A DNA stretch of 44,269 nucleotides from Streptomyces sp. rh34 (GCF_002551245.1 NZ_NTGZ01000028.1:1-44269), one strand, 5' to 3'. Counted from the stretch's first letter, positions 1 through 8,279 are shown. Notes: a model not told the origin generated them from the letters alone. Program-made: numbers and translations.

Positions 1-12
1 AAGCAGACCACC

Positions 13-48
13 GGACCCCGTCCGCCGCACCCGCGGCGGGCGGGGTCC
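13..48. terminator. GC-rich hairpin at the left edge
   Basis: Arms 13-28 and 33-48 form a 16-bp stem with one G-T wobble and a 4-nt loop. It lies just beyond the stop of the MerR gene (minus strand). It could end that transcript, a convergent transcript entering from the left, or both. No clear T tract is seen, which is common in high-GC actinomycetes. Confidence 0.6.
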
Positions 49-149
49 GCGCGTCGGGGGGGGGCAGCGGACGAGGCCGCCGGGCCAGGGCCGCAACCCC
101 CGTCCCACCGGGCCGCACACCGGGTCCGTCCGCCGGATCCACCCCGGCT

Positions 150-917
150 TCAGGCGCCCGGAGGGCTCACCTCCGCACCACCGCCACCAGCCCCCGCACC
201 GCCACCAGCCCCGGCCTCCCGCGCCCCGCGGAGCTCGCCCGCTTCCGCAGCTCCGGAGCCCTCCGGGTCGAGCTGCCCCGAGAGGTTCTGCGGGGACTCG
301 AAGCGCCGGAAGGACGCGTCGATGTGCGCCAGCCGCCGCAGCGCGCCGAACATCGCCTCGCCGAGGACGGTGCCCACGACGACGCTCTCGACCAGGTCCT
401 CGCGGGCCACCCGCCGCTGTACGTAGTCGAGGTCGGCGCGGGCGACCGGCTCGGCGGCATCCGCGTAGACGTCCAGCAGGTCGATGTATCCGTCGTGCCC
501 CGCCCTGCGCAGCGCGGACAGCACTCCCGCCAGCGATTCGGCGGCGGAGCTTTCTTCATCGACCTGCCAGCCCCGCCGCCGCAGCAGTTCGGCCACTTCC
601 TCCCGCGCGTCCTCCAGCTCGGGCCCCGACTTCTCCTCACCGGTCGGCGTGACGCCGTCCGCCGCGATGCCGAGCACCTTGTGCACCGGCTGTTCGGGGT
701 CGTCGATGGCCTCCAGGACCTCGCCGATGCCGGCGAGCGAGAGGCCGCCGACGTCCAGCAGCGCCCGGATCAGGCGCAGTCGGCGCTCGTGCCCGGGGCC
801 GTAGCGCGCCTGGTTCGGGCTGGTCAACTCCCCCGCGGGCAGGAGCCCCTCCCGTAGGTAGTACTTGATCGTCGGCACCGGAACCCCGGACCTGCGACTC
901 AATTCACCGATGCGCAC
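150..917 (-). CDS. MerR family transcriptional regulator
   Basis: This 255-residue protein has a typical N-terminal MerR winged helix (residues 1-70, beginning MRIGELSRRSGVPVPTIKYY). Known MerR proteins bind a dyad in a promoter spacer and distort the DNA to activate or repress. The middle region (about 95-215) is alpha-helical and rich in Arg/Glu. I recognise no B12, metal-Cys or GyrI-like effector domain, so the signal is unknown. The last 40 residues are a Gly/Ala/Glu tail built partly from an in-frame 18-nt period repeat. The gene diverges from the membrane-protein pair at 1033-2435, and the gap between them carries interleaved dyads, so control of that pair and autoregulation are likely (inference). 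Confidence 0.9.
   Translation of the reverse strand: MRIGELSRRSGVPVPTIKYYLREGLLPAGELTSPNQARYGPGHERRLRLIRALLDVGGLSLAGIGEVLEAIDDPEQPVHKVLGIAADGVTPTGEEKSGPELEDAREEVAELLRRRGWQVDEESSAAESLAGVLSALRRAGHDGYIDLLDVYADAAEPVARADLDYVQRRVAREDLVESVVVGTVLGEAMFGALRRLAHIDASFRRFESPQNLSGQLDPEGSGAAEAGELRGAREAGAGGGAGAGGGGAEVSPPGA
180..212. repeat. Short tandem repeat inside the MerR gene
   Basis: A 15-nt unit (accgccaccagcccc) occurs at 180-194 and again at 198-212, an 18-nt period that keeps frame. It encodes the Gly/Ala-rich end of the MerR protein and is probably replication-slippage low complexity in a linker-like tail. Confidence 0.7.
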
Positions 918-962
918 CGCGTGTTCGCCCTTTCGCCCTTGCCAGAAACCACACTCATCATA

Positions 963-1000
963 GATAGTCCCCCTATCGGATAGCGGACAGTGCGGCTATC
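963..1000. promoter_or_regulatory. Interleaved GATAG/CTATC dyads, likely MerR operator
   Basis: GATAG occurs at 963-967 and 979-983 and CTATC at 973-977 and 996-1000, giving three overlapping inverted repeats. One is an 11-bp site with a single central base (973-983). The longest is GATAGC-N10-GCTATC (979-1000), whose size fits the dyads MerR dimers bind within elongated promoter spacers. It sits between the divergent merR and membrane-protein genes, 33 nt before the start at 1033. Assignment to this MerR protein is inferred from position. Confidence 0.6.
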
Positions 1001-1032
1001 CATACTGATCGCGTCATCACAGGGGGTCTCTC

Positions 1033-2001
1033 ATGTCGTCATGGCGTTCCTGGCATCGCCCGTTAGTCGTCTTCTCCGCCGCGATGGCCGTTCTGGCCCT
1101 CGTTTCCGCCGTGGGCCTCGTGGTCGACGACCGCGTCCTGGTGGGCGCGCCGATCTGGGCGAAGCCGTTCAAGTTCGCCGTGTCCTTCGCCGCGTACGGC
1201 CTGACCCTGGCCTGGATGCTGGCCCATCTCACCCGCGGGCGGCGGGCCGGCCGGTGGGCGGGGCACGTCGTCGTGCTGACCAGCCTGACCGAGATGGTGC
1301 TGATCACGGTGCAGGTCGTCCGGGGCCGACGCAGCCACTTCAATTTCGCGACTCCCTTCGACGCGGTGCTGTGGGACGCGATGGGGGTGACCATCGTCGT
1401 CCTGTGGGCGGCCACCCTGGTGATAGCGGTCCTGCTGCTGCGCACCCGCATCGCCGACCGGGCGACGGCCCTGGCCGTCCGGGGCGGGCTGCTGATCGCC
1501 CTGGCCGGTTCGGCCCTCGGTTTCCTGATGGCGCTGCCGAGCGAGAGCCAGCGGGCGGCGGGGAACCTCGACACCGCCGACATCGTCGGCGCGCACTCCG
1601 TGGGCGTACCGGACGGCGGCCCGGCCATGCCGCTGACCGGCTGGTCGACGACCGGCGGCGACCTGCGGGCCCCGCACTTCGTGGGCATGCACGCCCTTCA
1701 ACTGCTGCCGCTCCTCCTGATCGTCCTGGTGCTCCTCGCGCCCCGCTTCGCCCCGCTGCGCGACGCCGGAGTGCGGCTGCGTCTCGTGCGGGTCGCCGCG
1801 GGCGGCTACGCGGCGCTCGTCGCGCTCATCACCTGGCAGGCGCTCCGGGGCCAACCGCTGATCCACCCGGACGGGGCCACGCTGGCCGCCGCCGGCATCC
1901 TCCTCGCGGCGGTGGCGTACGGAACGTGGAGCACACTGCGCACGACCGCCCACGACCGCCCGTCCCCCCGCACCGCCGACGACAGGGAACCCGTGGCATG
2001 A
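1033..2001 (+). CDS. Conserved polytopic membrane protein, function unknown
   Basis: This 322-residue protein has about eight hydrophobic segments (roughly 10-30, 40-65, 74-95, 112-135, 146-166, 217-238, 254-270, 283-300) and a hydrophilic C-terminal tail. A loop around 170-210 is enriched in polar residues and Gly/Pro. I recognise no transporter or enzyme signature. The ATG at 1033 is preceded by a purine-rich agggggt, and the stop overlaps the next start as ATGA, so the two are translationally coupled. The divergent MerR gene is the likely regulator. Confidence 0.85.
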   Translation: MSSWRSWHRPLVVFSAAMAVLALVSAVGLVVDDRVLVGAPIWAKPFKFAVSFAAYGLTLAWMLAHLTRGRRAGRWAGHVVVLTSLTEMVLITVQVVRGRRSHFNFATPFDAVLWDAMGVTIVVLWAATLVIAVLLLRTRIADRATALAVRGGLLIALAGSALGFLMALPSESQRAAGNLDTADIVGAHSVGVPDGGPAMPLTGWSTTGGDLRAPHFVGMHALQLLPLLLIVLVLLAPRFAPLRDAGVRLRLVRVAAGGYAALVALITWQALRGQPLIHPDGATLAAAGILLAAVAYGTWSTLRTTAHDRPSPRTADDREPVA

Positions 2002-2435
2002 CCGGCGCACTGTTCGAGATCACGTACTATCTGGCCGCCCCGTTCTGGCTGCTGATGATCTTCGCCCCCACCTGGTCCGGCACCGCCCGCGTCGTCGCCT
2101 CGCCGCTGACCGTGCTGCCCGTGCTCGCCGTGTACGTCGTCATGGCCGTCCCGGTGTTCCCGGAGCTCTGGACGGCGGTGAGCGGTCCGGACATCGACAC
2201 GTTCCGTGATCTGACGGCCCTGGCCGGCGGAGCGGGGGCCATCTGGGCGCAGGTGATCGCCTGGGACCTGCTGCTCGGGCAGTGGATGTACCTCCAGGGC
2301 CGGAAGCTGGGGCTCTCGCCGCTGCTGATGGGGCCGCTGCTGGCCCTGACGATCCTGCTGTCGCCGTTCGGGCTGCTGATCTTCCTGGCCGTCCGCGCCG
2401 TCCGCCTGCGACGGCGCGAAAGGCTCGCGGGCTGA
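1998..2435 (+). CDS. ABA4-like (DUF4281) membrane protein
   Basis: This 145-residue protein has four predicted membrane segments and looks like the ABA4-like family (DUF4281), named after a plant protein needed for neoxanthin formation. The bacterial role is unsettled. Features supporting the family are the tryptophan-rich start (YLAAPFWLLMIFAPTW), the central WAQVIAWDLLLGQWMYLQG stretch and the C-terminal LLSPFGLL helix followed by a basic tail. The start was chosen at 1998 because the ATG overlaps the preceding stop by 4 nt. A longer open frame starting at 990 runs antiphase through the upstream gene and is not real. Family assignment is by recollection of sequence character. Confidence 0.8.
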   Translation: MTGALFEITYYLAAPFWLLMIFAPTWSGTARVVASPLTVLPVLAVYVVMAVPVFPELWTAVSGPDIDTFRDLTALAGGAGAIWAQVIAWDLLLGQWMYLQGRKLGLSPLLMGPLLALTILLSPFGLLIFLAVRAVRLRRRERLAG

Positions 2436-2479
2436 GTCGCGCCCTCCCGGGGCCCCGTCTGGAAAGATCGCGGGCATCC

Positions 2480-2510
2480 GACCAATCCGCACGGTCCTCG
2501 GCTCCGAATC
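2480..2510 (+). promoter_or_regulatory. SigK-type ECF promoter of sigK-rskA-phr
   Basis: A -35 CCAATCC (2482-2488) and -10 CCGAAT (2504-2509) are separated by 15 nt, about 40 nt before the sigK start. The same two boxes with identical spacing precede the fasciclin gene and the lipid operon. The elements resemble what I remember of the mycobacterial SigK consensus (CCATCC and CCGAAT). Autoregulation by SigK is therefore likely. Confidence 0.8.
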
Positions 2511-2548
2511 ACTGCCGGAAGCGACGATCGTCCCGGGAGGAAGCCCGC

Positions 2549-3133
2549 GTGAAGGAAGCCGTACACATCAGTGGGGCGCCCTCGCCCGGCCCCGATCTCC
2601 AGGAGCTCCTGGTGCGGGTGGCCCGGGGCGACCAGGACGCGTTCGCCGCGGTGTACGACGCGGTGAGCGGGCCCGTGCTCGGCCTGGTGCGCAGCGTGCT
2701 CCGCGATCCGGCCCAGTCGGAGGAGGTGGCGCAGGAGGTGCTGGTGGAGGTGTGGCGCACCGCGCCCCGCTTCCGGGCCTCCCGCGGCAGCGCGATGAAC
2801 TGGGTGCTGACCCTGGCCCACCACCGGGCCGTCGACCGGGTCCGCTCGGCCGAGGCCGCCGCCGCCCGGGAGCACAAGGCGGCGCTGCTGGACCGGACGC
2901 CCGCCTTCGACGAGGTGTCCGAACAGGTCGAGACCCGGTTGGAGAGAGAACAGGTACGGCGCTGTATGCGCACCCTGTCCGAGCTGCAACGGGAGTCGGT
3001 CACCCTGGCCTACTACCGGGGTCTGACCTACCGTGAGGTCTCCGAGCTGCTCGCCGTGCCGCTGGGCACCATCAAGACACGACTCCGCGACGGCCTCATC
3101 CGCCTCCGCGACTGCCTGGGGGTGAGCGCATGA
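2549..3133 (+). CDS. sigK: ECF RNA polymerase sigma factor SigK
   Basis: This 194-residue ECF sigma factor has region 2 at about 30-95 (DPAQSEEVAQEVLVEVWRTA and the following NWVLTLAHHRAVDRVRS) and region 4 at about 135-190 (LSELQRESVTLAYYRGLTY, PLGTIKTRLRDGL). It directs RNA polymerase to a small regulon and is held inactive by RskA. The GTG at 2549 was chosen because gggagg lies 8 nt upstream. An upstream open frame to 2282 would overlap the previous gene. The stop overlaps the rskA start (ATGA). SigK identity rests on the RskA partner and on the surrounding genes, which match the M. tuberculosis sigK locus. In mycobacteria SigK drives fasciclin proteins MPT70/MPT83, and one lies nearby here. 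Confidence 0.92.
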   Translation: MKEAVHISGAPSPGPDLQELLVRVARGDQDAFAAVYDAVSGPVLGLVRSVLRDPAQSEEVAQEVLVEVWRTAPRFRASRGSAMNWVLTLAHHRAVDRVRSAEAAAAREHKAALLDRTPAFDEVSEQVETRLEREQVRRCMRTLSELQRESVTLAYYRGLTYREVSELLAVPLGTIKTRLRDGLIRLRDCLGVSA

Positions 3134-3882
3134 ACACGGCCGAACTGCACACGCTGACCGGGGCCTATGCCCTGCATGCGCTGCCGGAGCCCGAACGGCG
3201 GGCGTTCGAACGGCACCTGGAGGACTGTGAGGCCTGCACCCAGGAGGTGCGGGAGCTGATCGCCACCGCCGCCCGGCTCGGCCTCGCCGTCGCCGAGCCC
3301 CCGCCGCGCGAGCTGCGCGAGAGGGTCCTGCGGGAGATCACGACCGTACGCCAGGAGACCCCGGCGCCCGAGGGACGGGCGCGGACCGGCGGGGGCGGGC
3401 GCACCGGCCGGTGGTACGCCTACGCGCTCGCCGCCTGTGTCGCCGCGGCCGCCGCGTTCGGCGGGGTCGCGGTCTGGCAGAACCAGGTGGCCCAGGACGC
3501 GCGGCAGGAGGCGGACCGGGCGCAGCGGCAGAACGAGCAGCTGGCCCAGGTGCTCTCCGCTCCGGACGCGAAGACCTCCTCGGGCGAGCTGACCGGCGGC
3601 GCGCACGGCACCGTCGTCGTCTCGCGGAGTCAGAACCGTGCGGTGTTCCTGGCCTCGGGAATGGAACGGCCGCCGAGCGGCAAGGTCTACCAGCTCTGGT
3701 TCAACGACGAGGGCACGATGCGCTCGGCCGGTCTGATGGCCCCGAAGGCGGGCGACGACGCGGTCCTGCTGGACGGGCCGGTGGACCGGGCGTCCGGGAT
3801 GGGCATCACGCTCGAACCCGCCGGAGGCTCCGACGAACCGACCTCGTCCCCGGTGGCGCTGATGGACTTCCCCACGGCCTGA
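3130..3882 (+). CDS. rskA: Membrane anti-sigma-K factor RskA
   Basis: This 250-residue anti-sigma factor has a cytoplasmic N-terminal domain with a zinc-finger-like HxxxCxxC (His29, Cys33, Cys36). One membrane helix lies at about 95-115 (YAYALAACVAAAAAFGGVAV). The extracytoplasmic part begins with an Arg/Gln-rich coiled segment and ends in the RskA C-terminal domain (KVYQLWFNDEGTMRSAG). In the known family the N-terminal domain sequesters SigK and regulated intramembrane proteolysis releases it. A CBS-type site-2 protease is encoded at 33947-35197, but I have no evidence that it acts here. The gene is translationally coupled to sigK and followed after 48 nt by the photolyase. Confidence 0.92.
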   Translation: MNTAELHTLTGAYALHALPEPERRAFERHLEDCEACTQEVRELIATAARLGLAVAEPPPRELRERVLREITTVRQETPAPEGRARTGGGGRTGRWYAYALAACVAAAAAFGGVAVWQNQVAQDARQEADRAQRQNEQLAQVLSAPDAKTSSGELTGGAHGTVVVSRSQNRAVFLASGMERPPSGKVYQLWFNDEGTMRSAGLMAPKAGDDAVLLDGPVDRASGMGITLEPAGGSDEPTSSPVALMDFPTA

Positions 3883-3930
3883 CCCCCGCCTGACCCCTCA
3901 CCCAGAACCATGCAAGGGAGCGTCTGTTCG

Positions 3931-5298
3931 ATGAGTGTCGCGGTGGTGCTGTTCACCTCCGATCTGCGTCTGCACGACAACCCGGTGCTGCGTGCCGCGC
4001 TGCGGGACGCGGACGAGGTCGTCCCGTTGTTCGTCCGGGACGACGCCGTCCACCGCGCCGGGTTCGACGCGCCCAACCGGCTCGCCTTCCTCGCCGACTG
4101 TCTGGCCGGTCTGGACGCCGGACTCCGCCACCGGGGCGGCCGGCTGGTCGTCCGCCGGGGCGAGGTCGCCGCCGCGGTGAGGCGGGTGGCCGAGGAGACC
4201 GGGGCGGCCTCCGTGCATGTCGCCGCCGGGGTCAGCCGGTACGCGGCGCGGCGCGAGGAGCGGATCCGGGAGGCTCTCGCGGGCGCCGGGTGCGAGCTGC
4301 GCGTCCATGACGCGGTGGTCACCGCGCTCGCTCCGGGCCGGGTGACCCCGACGGGCGGCAAGGACCACTTCGCGGTGTTCACCCCGTACTTCCGCCGTTG
4401 GGAGGCGGAGGGGGTGCGGGGCACCCTGACCGCCCCCCGCACGGTGCGGGTGCCGGACGGCGTGGCGAGCGACCCCCTTCCGGACCGGGACAGCGTCGAG
4501 AACCTCTCCCCCGGTCTCGCCCGGGGCGGCGAGGACGCGGCCCGCAAGCTGGTGACGTCCTGGCTGAACGGGCCGATGGCCGACTACGGGGACGGCCACG
4601 ACGACCTGGCCGGGGACGCGACGTCCCGGCTCTCCCCCCATCTGCACTTCGGTACGGTCTCCGCCGCCGAACTGGTACACCGCGCCCGGGAGAAGGGCGG
4701 GCCCGGCGGCGAGGCGTTCGTGCGGCAGCTGGCCTGGCGCGACTTCCACCACCAGGTCCTCGCGGCCCGCCCCGACGCCTCCTGGTCCGACTTCCGCACG
4801 CGCCGGGACCGCTGGCGCTCCGACGAGGACGAGATCAACGCCTGGAAGTCCGGGCGGACGGGCTATCCGCTGGTGGACGCGGCGATGCGGCAGCTGGCGC
4901 ACGAGGGCTGGATGCACAACCGGGGCCGGATGCTGGCCGCGAGTTTCCTCACCAAGACGCTGTACGTGGACTGGCGGGTGGGCGCCCGGCACTTCCTGGA
5001 CCTGCTGGTCGACGGCGATCTGGCGAACAACCAGCTCAACTGGCAGTGGGTGGCGGGCACCGGCACGGACACCCGGCCCAACCGGGTGCTCAACCCGGTG
5101 ATCCAGGGCAAGCGCTTCGATCCGCGGGGTGACTACGTACGGCGCTGGGTGCCGGAGCTGGCGGAGCTGGAGGGGGCCACGATCCACGAGCCCTGGAAGC
5201 TACGGGGCCCAGGCCGCGCGGGCCTGGACTACCCGGACCCGGTGGTGGACCTGGCCGAGGCGCGGACCCGCTTCGAACGCGCCCGCGGCCTGGACTGA
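3931..5298 (+). CDS. phr: Deoxyribodipyrimidine photolyase (class I CPD)
   Basis: This 455-residue flavoenzyme repairs UV-induced cyclobutane pyrimidine dimers with blue light. The N-terminal Rossmann-like antenna domain starts VVLFTSDLRLHDNPVLRAAL. The C-terminal FAD domain has RQLAWRDFHHQVL, MHNRGRMLAASFLTK and the NNQLNWQWVAGTGTD signature, and ends near normal length. The ATG at 3931 was chosen over the ATG at 3910 because aagggag (3914-3920) lies 10 nt before it and the added seven residues are not conserved-looking. No promoter is visible in the 48-nt gap, so it is probably the third gene of the sigK operon. That would put DNA repair under the SigK/RskA signal. Confidence 0.93.
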   Translation: MSVAVVLFTSDLRLHDNPVLRAALRDADEVVPLFVRDDAVHRAGFDAPNRLAFLADCLAGLDAGLRHRGGRLVVRRGEVAAAVRRVAEETGAASVHVAAGVSRYAARREERIREALAGAGCELRVHDAVVTALAPGRVTPTGGKDHFAVFTPYFRRWEAEGVRGTLTAPRTVRVPDGVASDPLPDRDSVENLSPGLARGGEDAARKLVTSWLNGPMADYGDGHDDLAGDATSRLSPHLHFGTVSAAELVHRAREKGGPGGEAFVRQLAWRDFHHQVLAARPDASWSDFRTRRDRWRSDEDEINAWKSGRTGYPLVDAAMRQLAHEGWMHNRGRMLAASFLTKTLYVDWRVGARHFLDLLVDGDLANNQLNWQWVAGTGTDTRPNRVLNPVIQGKRFDPRGDYVRRWVPELAELEGATIHEPWKLRGPGRAGLDYPDPVVDLAEARTRFERARGLD

Positions 5299-5323
5299 CC
5301 GGACGACGACGCGAGGCGACACA

Positions 5324-5368
5324 CGAGGAGGGCCCCGTTCCGCACGCCGCGGACCGGGGCCCTCCTCG
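5324..5368. terminator. Bidirectional terminator between phr and DUF1295 gene
   Basis: Perfect 14-bp arms (5324-5337 and 5355-5368) enclose a 17-nt loop between two convergent genes. The stem is GC-rich with no strong T tract on either side. It probably ends both the sigK-rskA-phr transcript and the four-gene lipid operon. Confidence 0.8.
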
Positions 5369-5393
5369 ATGTGCTCGGTTCCGGTCGATGTGC

Positions 5394-6197
5394 TCAGGTC
5401 CGGCGCGGCGGCCGGGGAAAGAAGCCGCTCGTGCGCGCCACGTACGCGTCGAACCCGGGCCGGTCGGCCATATGACGCTCCAGCAGCGCCGCGCCGCTGC
5501 CCTTGGTCAGCAGGAAGCTCATCACCAGCGGGGCGACGACGGTGGCCGCGGCGGCGGCGGGGGCCTGGCAGACGAAGAGGAAGAGGCCCCACCAGACGCA
5601 GAAGTCGCCGAAGTAGTTCGGGTGGCGGGTCCAGGACCACAACCCCCGGTCCATGATCTTCCCCTTGTTGGCGGGGTCGGCTTTGAACCGGGCGAGCTGC
5701 GCGTCGCCGATCGCCTCGAAGGCCAGACCGACCGCCCACAGGACCGCCCCCGCCCAGGCCCACCGGGCGAGCGGCGCGGTCAGGTACTGCGCCGCCTGCA
5801 CCGGGAGCGAGACCAGCCAGACCAACGCCCCCTGGAGCAGATACACCTTGCGCAGGGCGTACAGGTTCGGGGCACCGGGCGCCTTGGCCAGCATCTTCGC
5901 GTAGCGCGGGTCCTCCCCGTGGCCCCGGCCGCGCCGGCCGATGTGGATCGCCAGGCGCAGCCCCCAGATCACGGTCAGCGCGGTCACCAGGAGCCGGCGG
6001 CCGTCGTCGCCGACGCCCGCCGACAGGCCGAAGGAGACCAGGGCGACGGCGGCGAACCCGATGCCCCAGGCGATGTCGACGATCCGGTGCACGCCCTTGT
6101 TCAGGGCGACGGCGAAGGTGACGAGCATGACGCCGAGCGCGGCGACGGCCGCGCCGGCGAGCCCGCTCGCGAACGCGGGCCAGGCGAAGCCGCTCAT
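5394..6197 (-). CDS. DUF1295 membrane protein (steroid-reductase/ICMT fold)
   Basis: This 267-residue polytopic protein belongs to DUF1295, related to 3-oxo-5-alpha-steroid 4-dehydrogenase and isoprenylcysteine methyltransferase folds. The C-terminal family signature is seen as MDRGLWSWTRHPNYFGDFC, which binds NADPH or SAM in relatives. About six or seven membrane helices are visible. The ATG at 6197 was chosen for its gggaggagg ribosome site; the 11-residue upstream extension lacks one. It is the last gene of the operon whose other members are a flavoprotein, DUF1365 and a CFA-type methyltransferase, and corresponds in position to Rv0446c of M. tuberculosis. A reductase acting on a modified acyl chain is a reasonable inference, unproven. 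Confidence 0.88.
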   Translation of the reverse strand: MSGFAWPAFASGLAGAAVAALGVMLVTFAVALNKGVHRIVDIAWGIGFAAVALVSFGLSAGVGDDGRRLLVTALTVIWGLRLAIHIGRRGRGHGEDPRYAKMLAKAPGAPNLYALRKVYLLQGALVWLVSLPVQAAQYLTAPLARWAWAGAVLWAVGLAFEAIGDAQLARFKADPANKGKIMDRGLWSWTRHPNYFGDFCVWWGLFLFVCQAPAAAAATVVAPLVMSFLLTKGSGAALLERHMADRPGFDAYVARTSGFFPRPPRRT

Positions 6198-6294
6198 CGG
6201 TCCTCCTCCCGGGCGGCGGCCGGCGTGCACCCGTCCCGCCGGGTGACCGGCGTCGCTGAGCAGCCGACCGGGCCGGGCCGTGCGGCGGTCGTGG

Positions 6295-7560
6295 TCACGC
6301 GGACTCCTCGCGGGTCAGAAGCAGTTGCTGCACATCGAGATAGCCGGAGCGGAAGCCCGCTTCGGAGTAGGCGAGGTAGAAGGTCCACATCCGGCGGAAG
6401 ACGGCGTCGAAGCCGAGGGCGTCGACCTCGGCCGCCCGCTCGGTGAACCTCTCGCGCCACAGCCGGAGCGTCTCGGCGTAGTGCGCGCCGAAGCGGACGC
6501 GCCGTGTGGTGCGCAGGCGGGTGTGGCCGGTGGTGATCCGCTCCACGGCCTCGGTGGAGGGCAGGAGTCCGCCGGGGAAGATGTACTTCTGGATCCAGGT
6601 GTACGTGGAGCGGCTCGCGCGCAGCCGGTCGTCGGGCATGGTGATCGCCTGGAGGGCGATCCGGCCGCCGGGGGCGAGCAACCGGTCCAGGGTCTCGAAG
6701 TAGACCGGCCAGAACTCGTCGCCGACCGCCTCGACCATCTCGACGCTGACGATGGCGTCGTGGTCGCCGGTGACCTGGCGGTAGTCGCTCAGCCGCACCT
6801 CGACGCGGTCCGCGTACCCGGCCTCGCGGATCCGGACGCGGGCCAGTTCGCGCTGTTCGGCGGAGAGGGTGACGGTGACGACCCGGGCGCCGCGGGCGGC
6901 CGCGCGGATCGCCAGTTCGCCCCAGCCGGTGCCGATCTCCAGGAGGCGGGTGCCCTCGGTGACCCCGGCGGCGTCCAGCAGCCGGTCGATCTTGCGGTGC
7001 TGGGCGGCGGGCAGCAGGTCGTGTTCGGCGGGGAAGCCGCGGAAGACGGCGGAGGAGTACGAGAGCGTCTCGTCGAGGAAGAGGGCGAACAGTTCGTTGG
7101 ACAGGTCGTAGTGGTGGCTGATGTTGTCCCGGGAGCCTTCAGGGGTGTTCAGCTGCGCGGCGGGCCTGCGCGGCGCCCAGATGCCGCGCAGGCGTTGCAG
7201 CGACCGGGGGACGAGGTCGGCCGCGTGGTCGGCCAGCACGGTCAGCACGCCGACCAGGTCGGGCGCGTCCCACTCCCCCGCCATGTAGGACTCGCCGAAG
7301 CCGATGAGTCCGCTCGCGCCGATCCGCCGGAAGAAGGCGTCGGGGTCGCGGACGTCCAGGAGCGGTCCGCCGAGGCCGATGTCGTCCCCGCCCGCGAGCC
7401 TGACACGCAGCGGAAGCCGGCGCAGCGCGTGGCGGACGACGCGTTCGGCGACGGCGGTCCGGGCGCGGGAGGCCCGGGGCAGCGCGACGATGTCGGGCCA
7501 GCGTTCCGGGTCGGTCCCGGGGGTGTGTTCTGCCGGCGGCGCGGAGGTGGGCGCGGTCAC
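6295..7560 (-). CDS. Cyclopropane-fatty-acid synthase family methyltransferase
   Basis: This 421-residue SAM-dependent methyltransferase of the CFA/mycolic acid cyclopropane synthase class adds a methyl or methylene carbon to an unsaturated acyl chain of membrane lipid. Residues 1-135 form the usual N-terminal lipid-binding extension. NISHHYDLSNELFALFLDET (147-166) is the family signature, and SAM motif I is LEIGTGWG (207-214). The protein ends in the typical MWTFYLAYSEAGFRSG block. The GTG at 7560 was chosen because it overlaps the preceding DUF1365 stop (GTGA). A longer open frame upstream is antiphase. It is the counterpart of ufaA1 (Rv0447c). Whether the product is a cyclopropane, methyl-branched or furan fatty acid cannot be told from sequence. 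Confidence 0.93.
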   Translation of the reverse strand: MTAPTSAPPAEHTPGTDPERWPDIVALPRASRARTAVAERVVRHALRRLPLRVRLAGGDDIGLGGPLLDVRDPDAFFRRIGASGLIGFGESYMAGEWDAPDLVGVLTVLADHAADLVPRSLQRLRGIWAPRRPAAQLNTPEGSRDNISHHYDLSNELFALFLDETLSYSSAVFRGFPAEHDLLPAAQHRKIDRLLDAAGVTEGTRLLEIGTGWGELAIRAAARGARVVTVTLSAEQRELARVRIREAGYADRVEVRLSDYRQVTGDHDAIVSVEMVEAVGDEFWPVYFETLDRLLAPGGRIALQAITMPDDRLRASRSTYTWIQKYIFPGGLLPSTEAVERITTGHTRLRTTRRVRFGAHYAETLRLWRERFTERAAEVDALGFDAVFRRMWTFYLAYSEAGFRSGYLDVQQLLLTREESA

Positions 7561-8279
7561 TGCATGCCTTCCTGTGGGCGGTGCGGGGGTCGGGGTTGCA
7601 CGGGGAGCCCGCGCAGGTGGAGCCGGATGCCGTGCAGGCGGATCGCGGCGGAGACGAGGGCGGTGGAGAGGGGGTGGCGCAGGGCGAGCCGCACCAGCTC
7701 CCGGGGGGCGGCGGGCCGGCGGCTGCCCCGGACGGTCGCGGTGAACGGGCGTGCCCCGTCGCGCTCCAGGTGGATGCTCAGGTCGAGCCGGGGTCCGGGC
7801 TCGGGCAGCCGCATCCGGTAGCCGCCGTCCACGGGGAAGAACGGCGAGACGTAGAACTGCTTCTCCGCCACGGCCCGGTCGTTCCCGTCGGGGCGCAGAA
7901 GGTAGCCGTGCCGTTCGCCGTACGTGTTGTGCACCTCGGCGACGACGCAGAGGGGGTCCCCGTCGGCGCGGTGGCACCAGTAGACGGTGATCGGGTTGAA
8001 GACGTGCCCGAACACCCGGGCCTGGGTGAGCATGGTGACGGTGCCGTCGCCGAGTTCGACGTCCCGGGCCCGCAGGAAGCGCTCCAGGCCGGCCCGGATG
8101 GTGGGGGCGGTGCCGCCGAAGTGGTCGCGGGGGTCGAACCGGGCCAACGGCCGCAGGAGGCGCGGCAGCCGGGGCGGCCGGTCGGGGTCGATGAGCCACA
8201 GATACGTACGGTGCCGGAACGCGTACGTCGTCGGCCTGTTCCGTACGTGCGTGATGGTGCACGGATAGAGGGCGTTCAC
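7557..8279 (-). CDS. DUF1365 family protein
   Basis: This 240-residue DUF1365 protein is recognised by the HVRNRPTTYAFRHRTYLWL start, the VFGHVFNPITVYWCH centre and the AEKQFYVSPFFPVDGGYRM block. It is soluble with no signal peptide. Its biochemical role is unknown, but in many bacteria it is found with a flavin amine-oxidase-like protein and a CFA-type methyltransferase, as here. It is a counterpart of Rv0448c. The start is the GTG at 8279, which overlaps the upstream TGA; a second GTG directly before it (8282) is equally possible. The stop overlaps the methyltransferase start, so all three proteins should be made in coupled amounts. Confidence 0.9.
   Translation of the reverse strand: MNALYPCTITHVRNRPTTYAFRHRTYLWLIDPDRPPRLPRLLRPLARFDPRDHFGGTAPTIRAGLERFLRARDVELGDGTVTMLTQARVFGHVFNPITVYWCHRADGDPLCVVAEVHNTYGERHGYLLRPDGNDRAVAEKQFYVSPFFPVDGGYRMRLPEPGPRLDLSIHLERDGARPFTATVRGSRRPAAPRELVRLALRHPLSTALVSAAIRLHGIRLHLRGLPVQPRPPHRPQEGMQ

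Noticed and set aside
324..857. Plus-strand open frame antisense to the MerR gene
   Set aside because: It is a mirror of the MerR frame, without a ribosome site or a recognisable domain.
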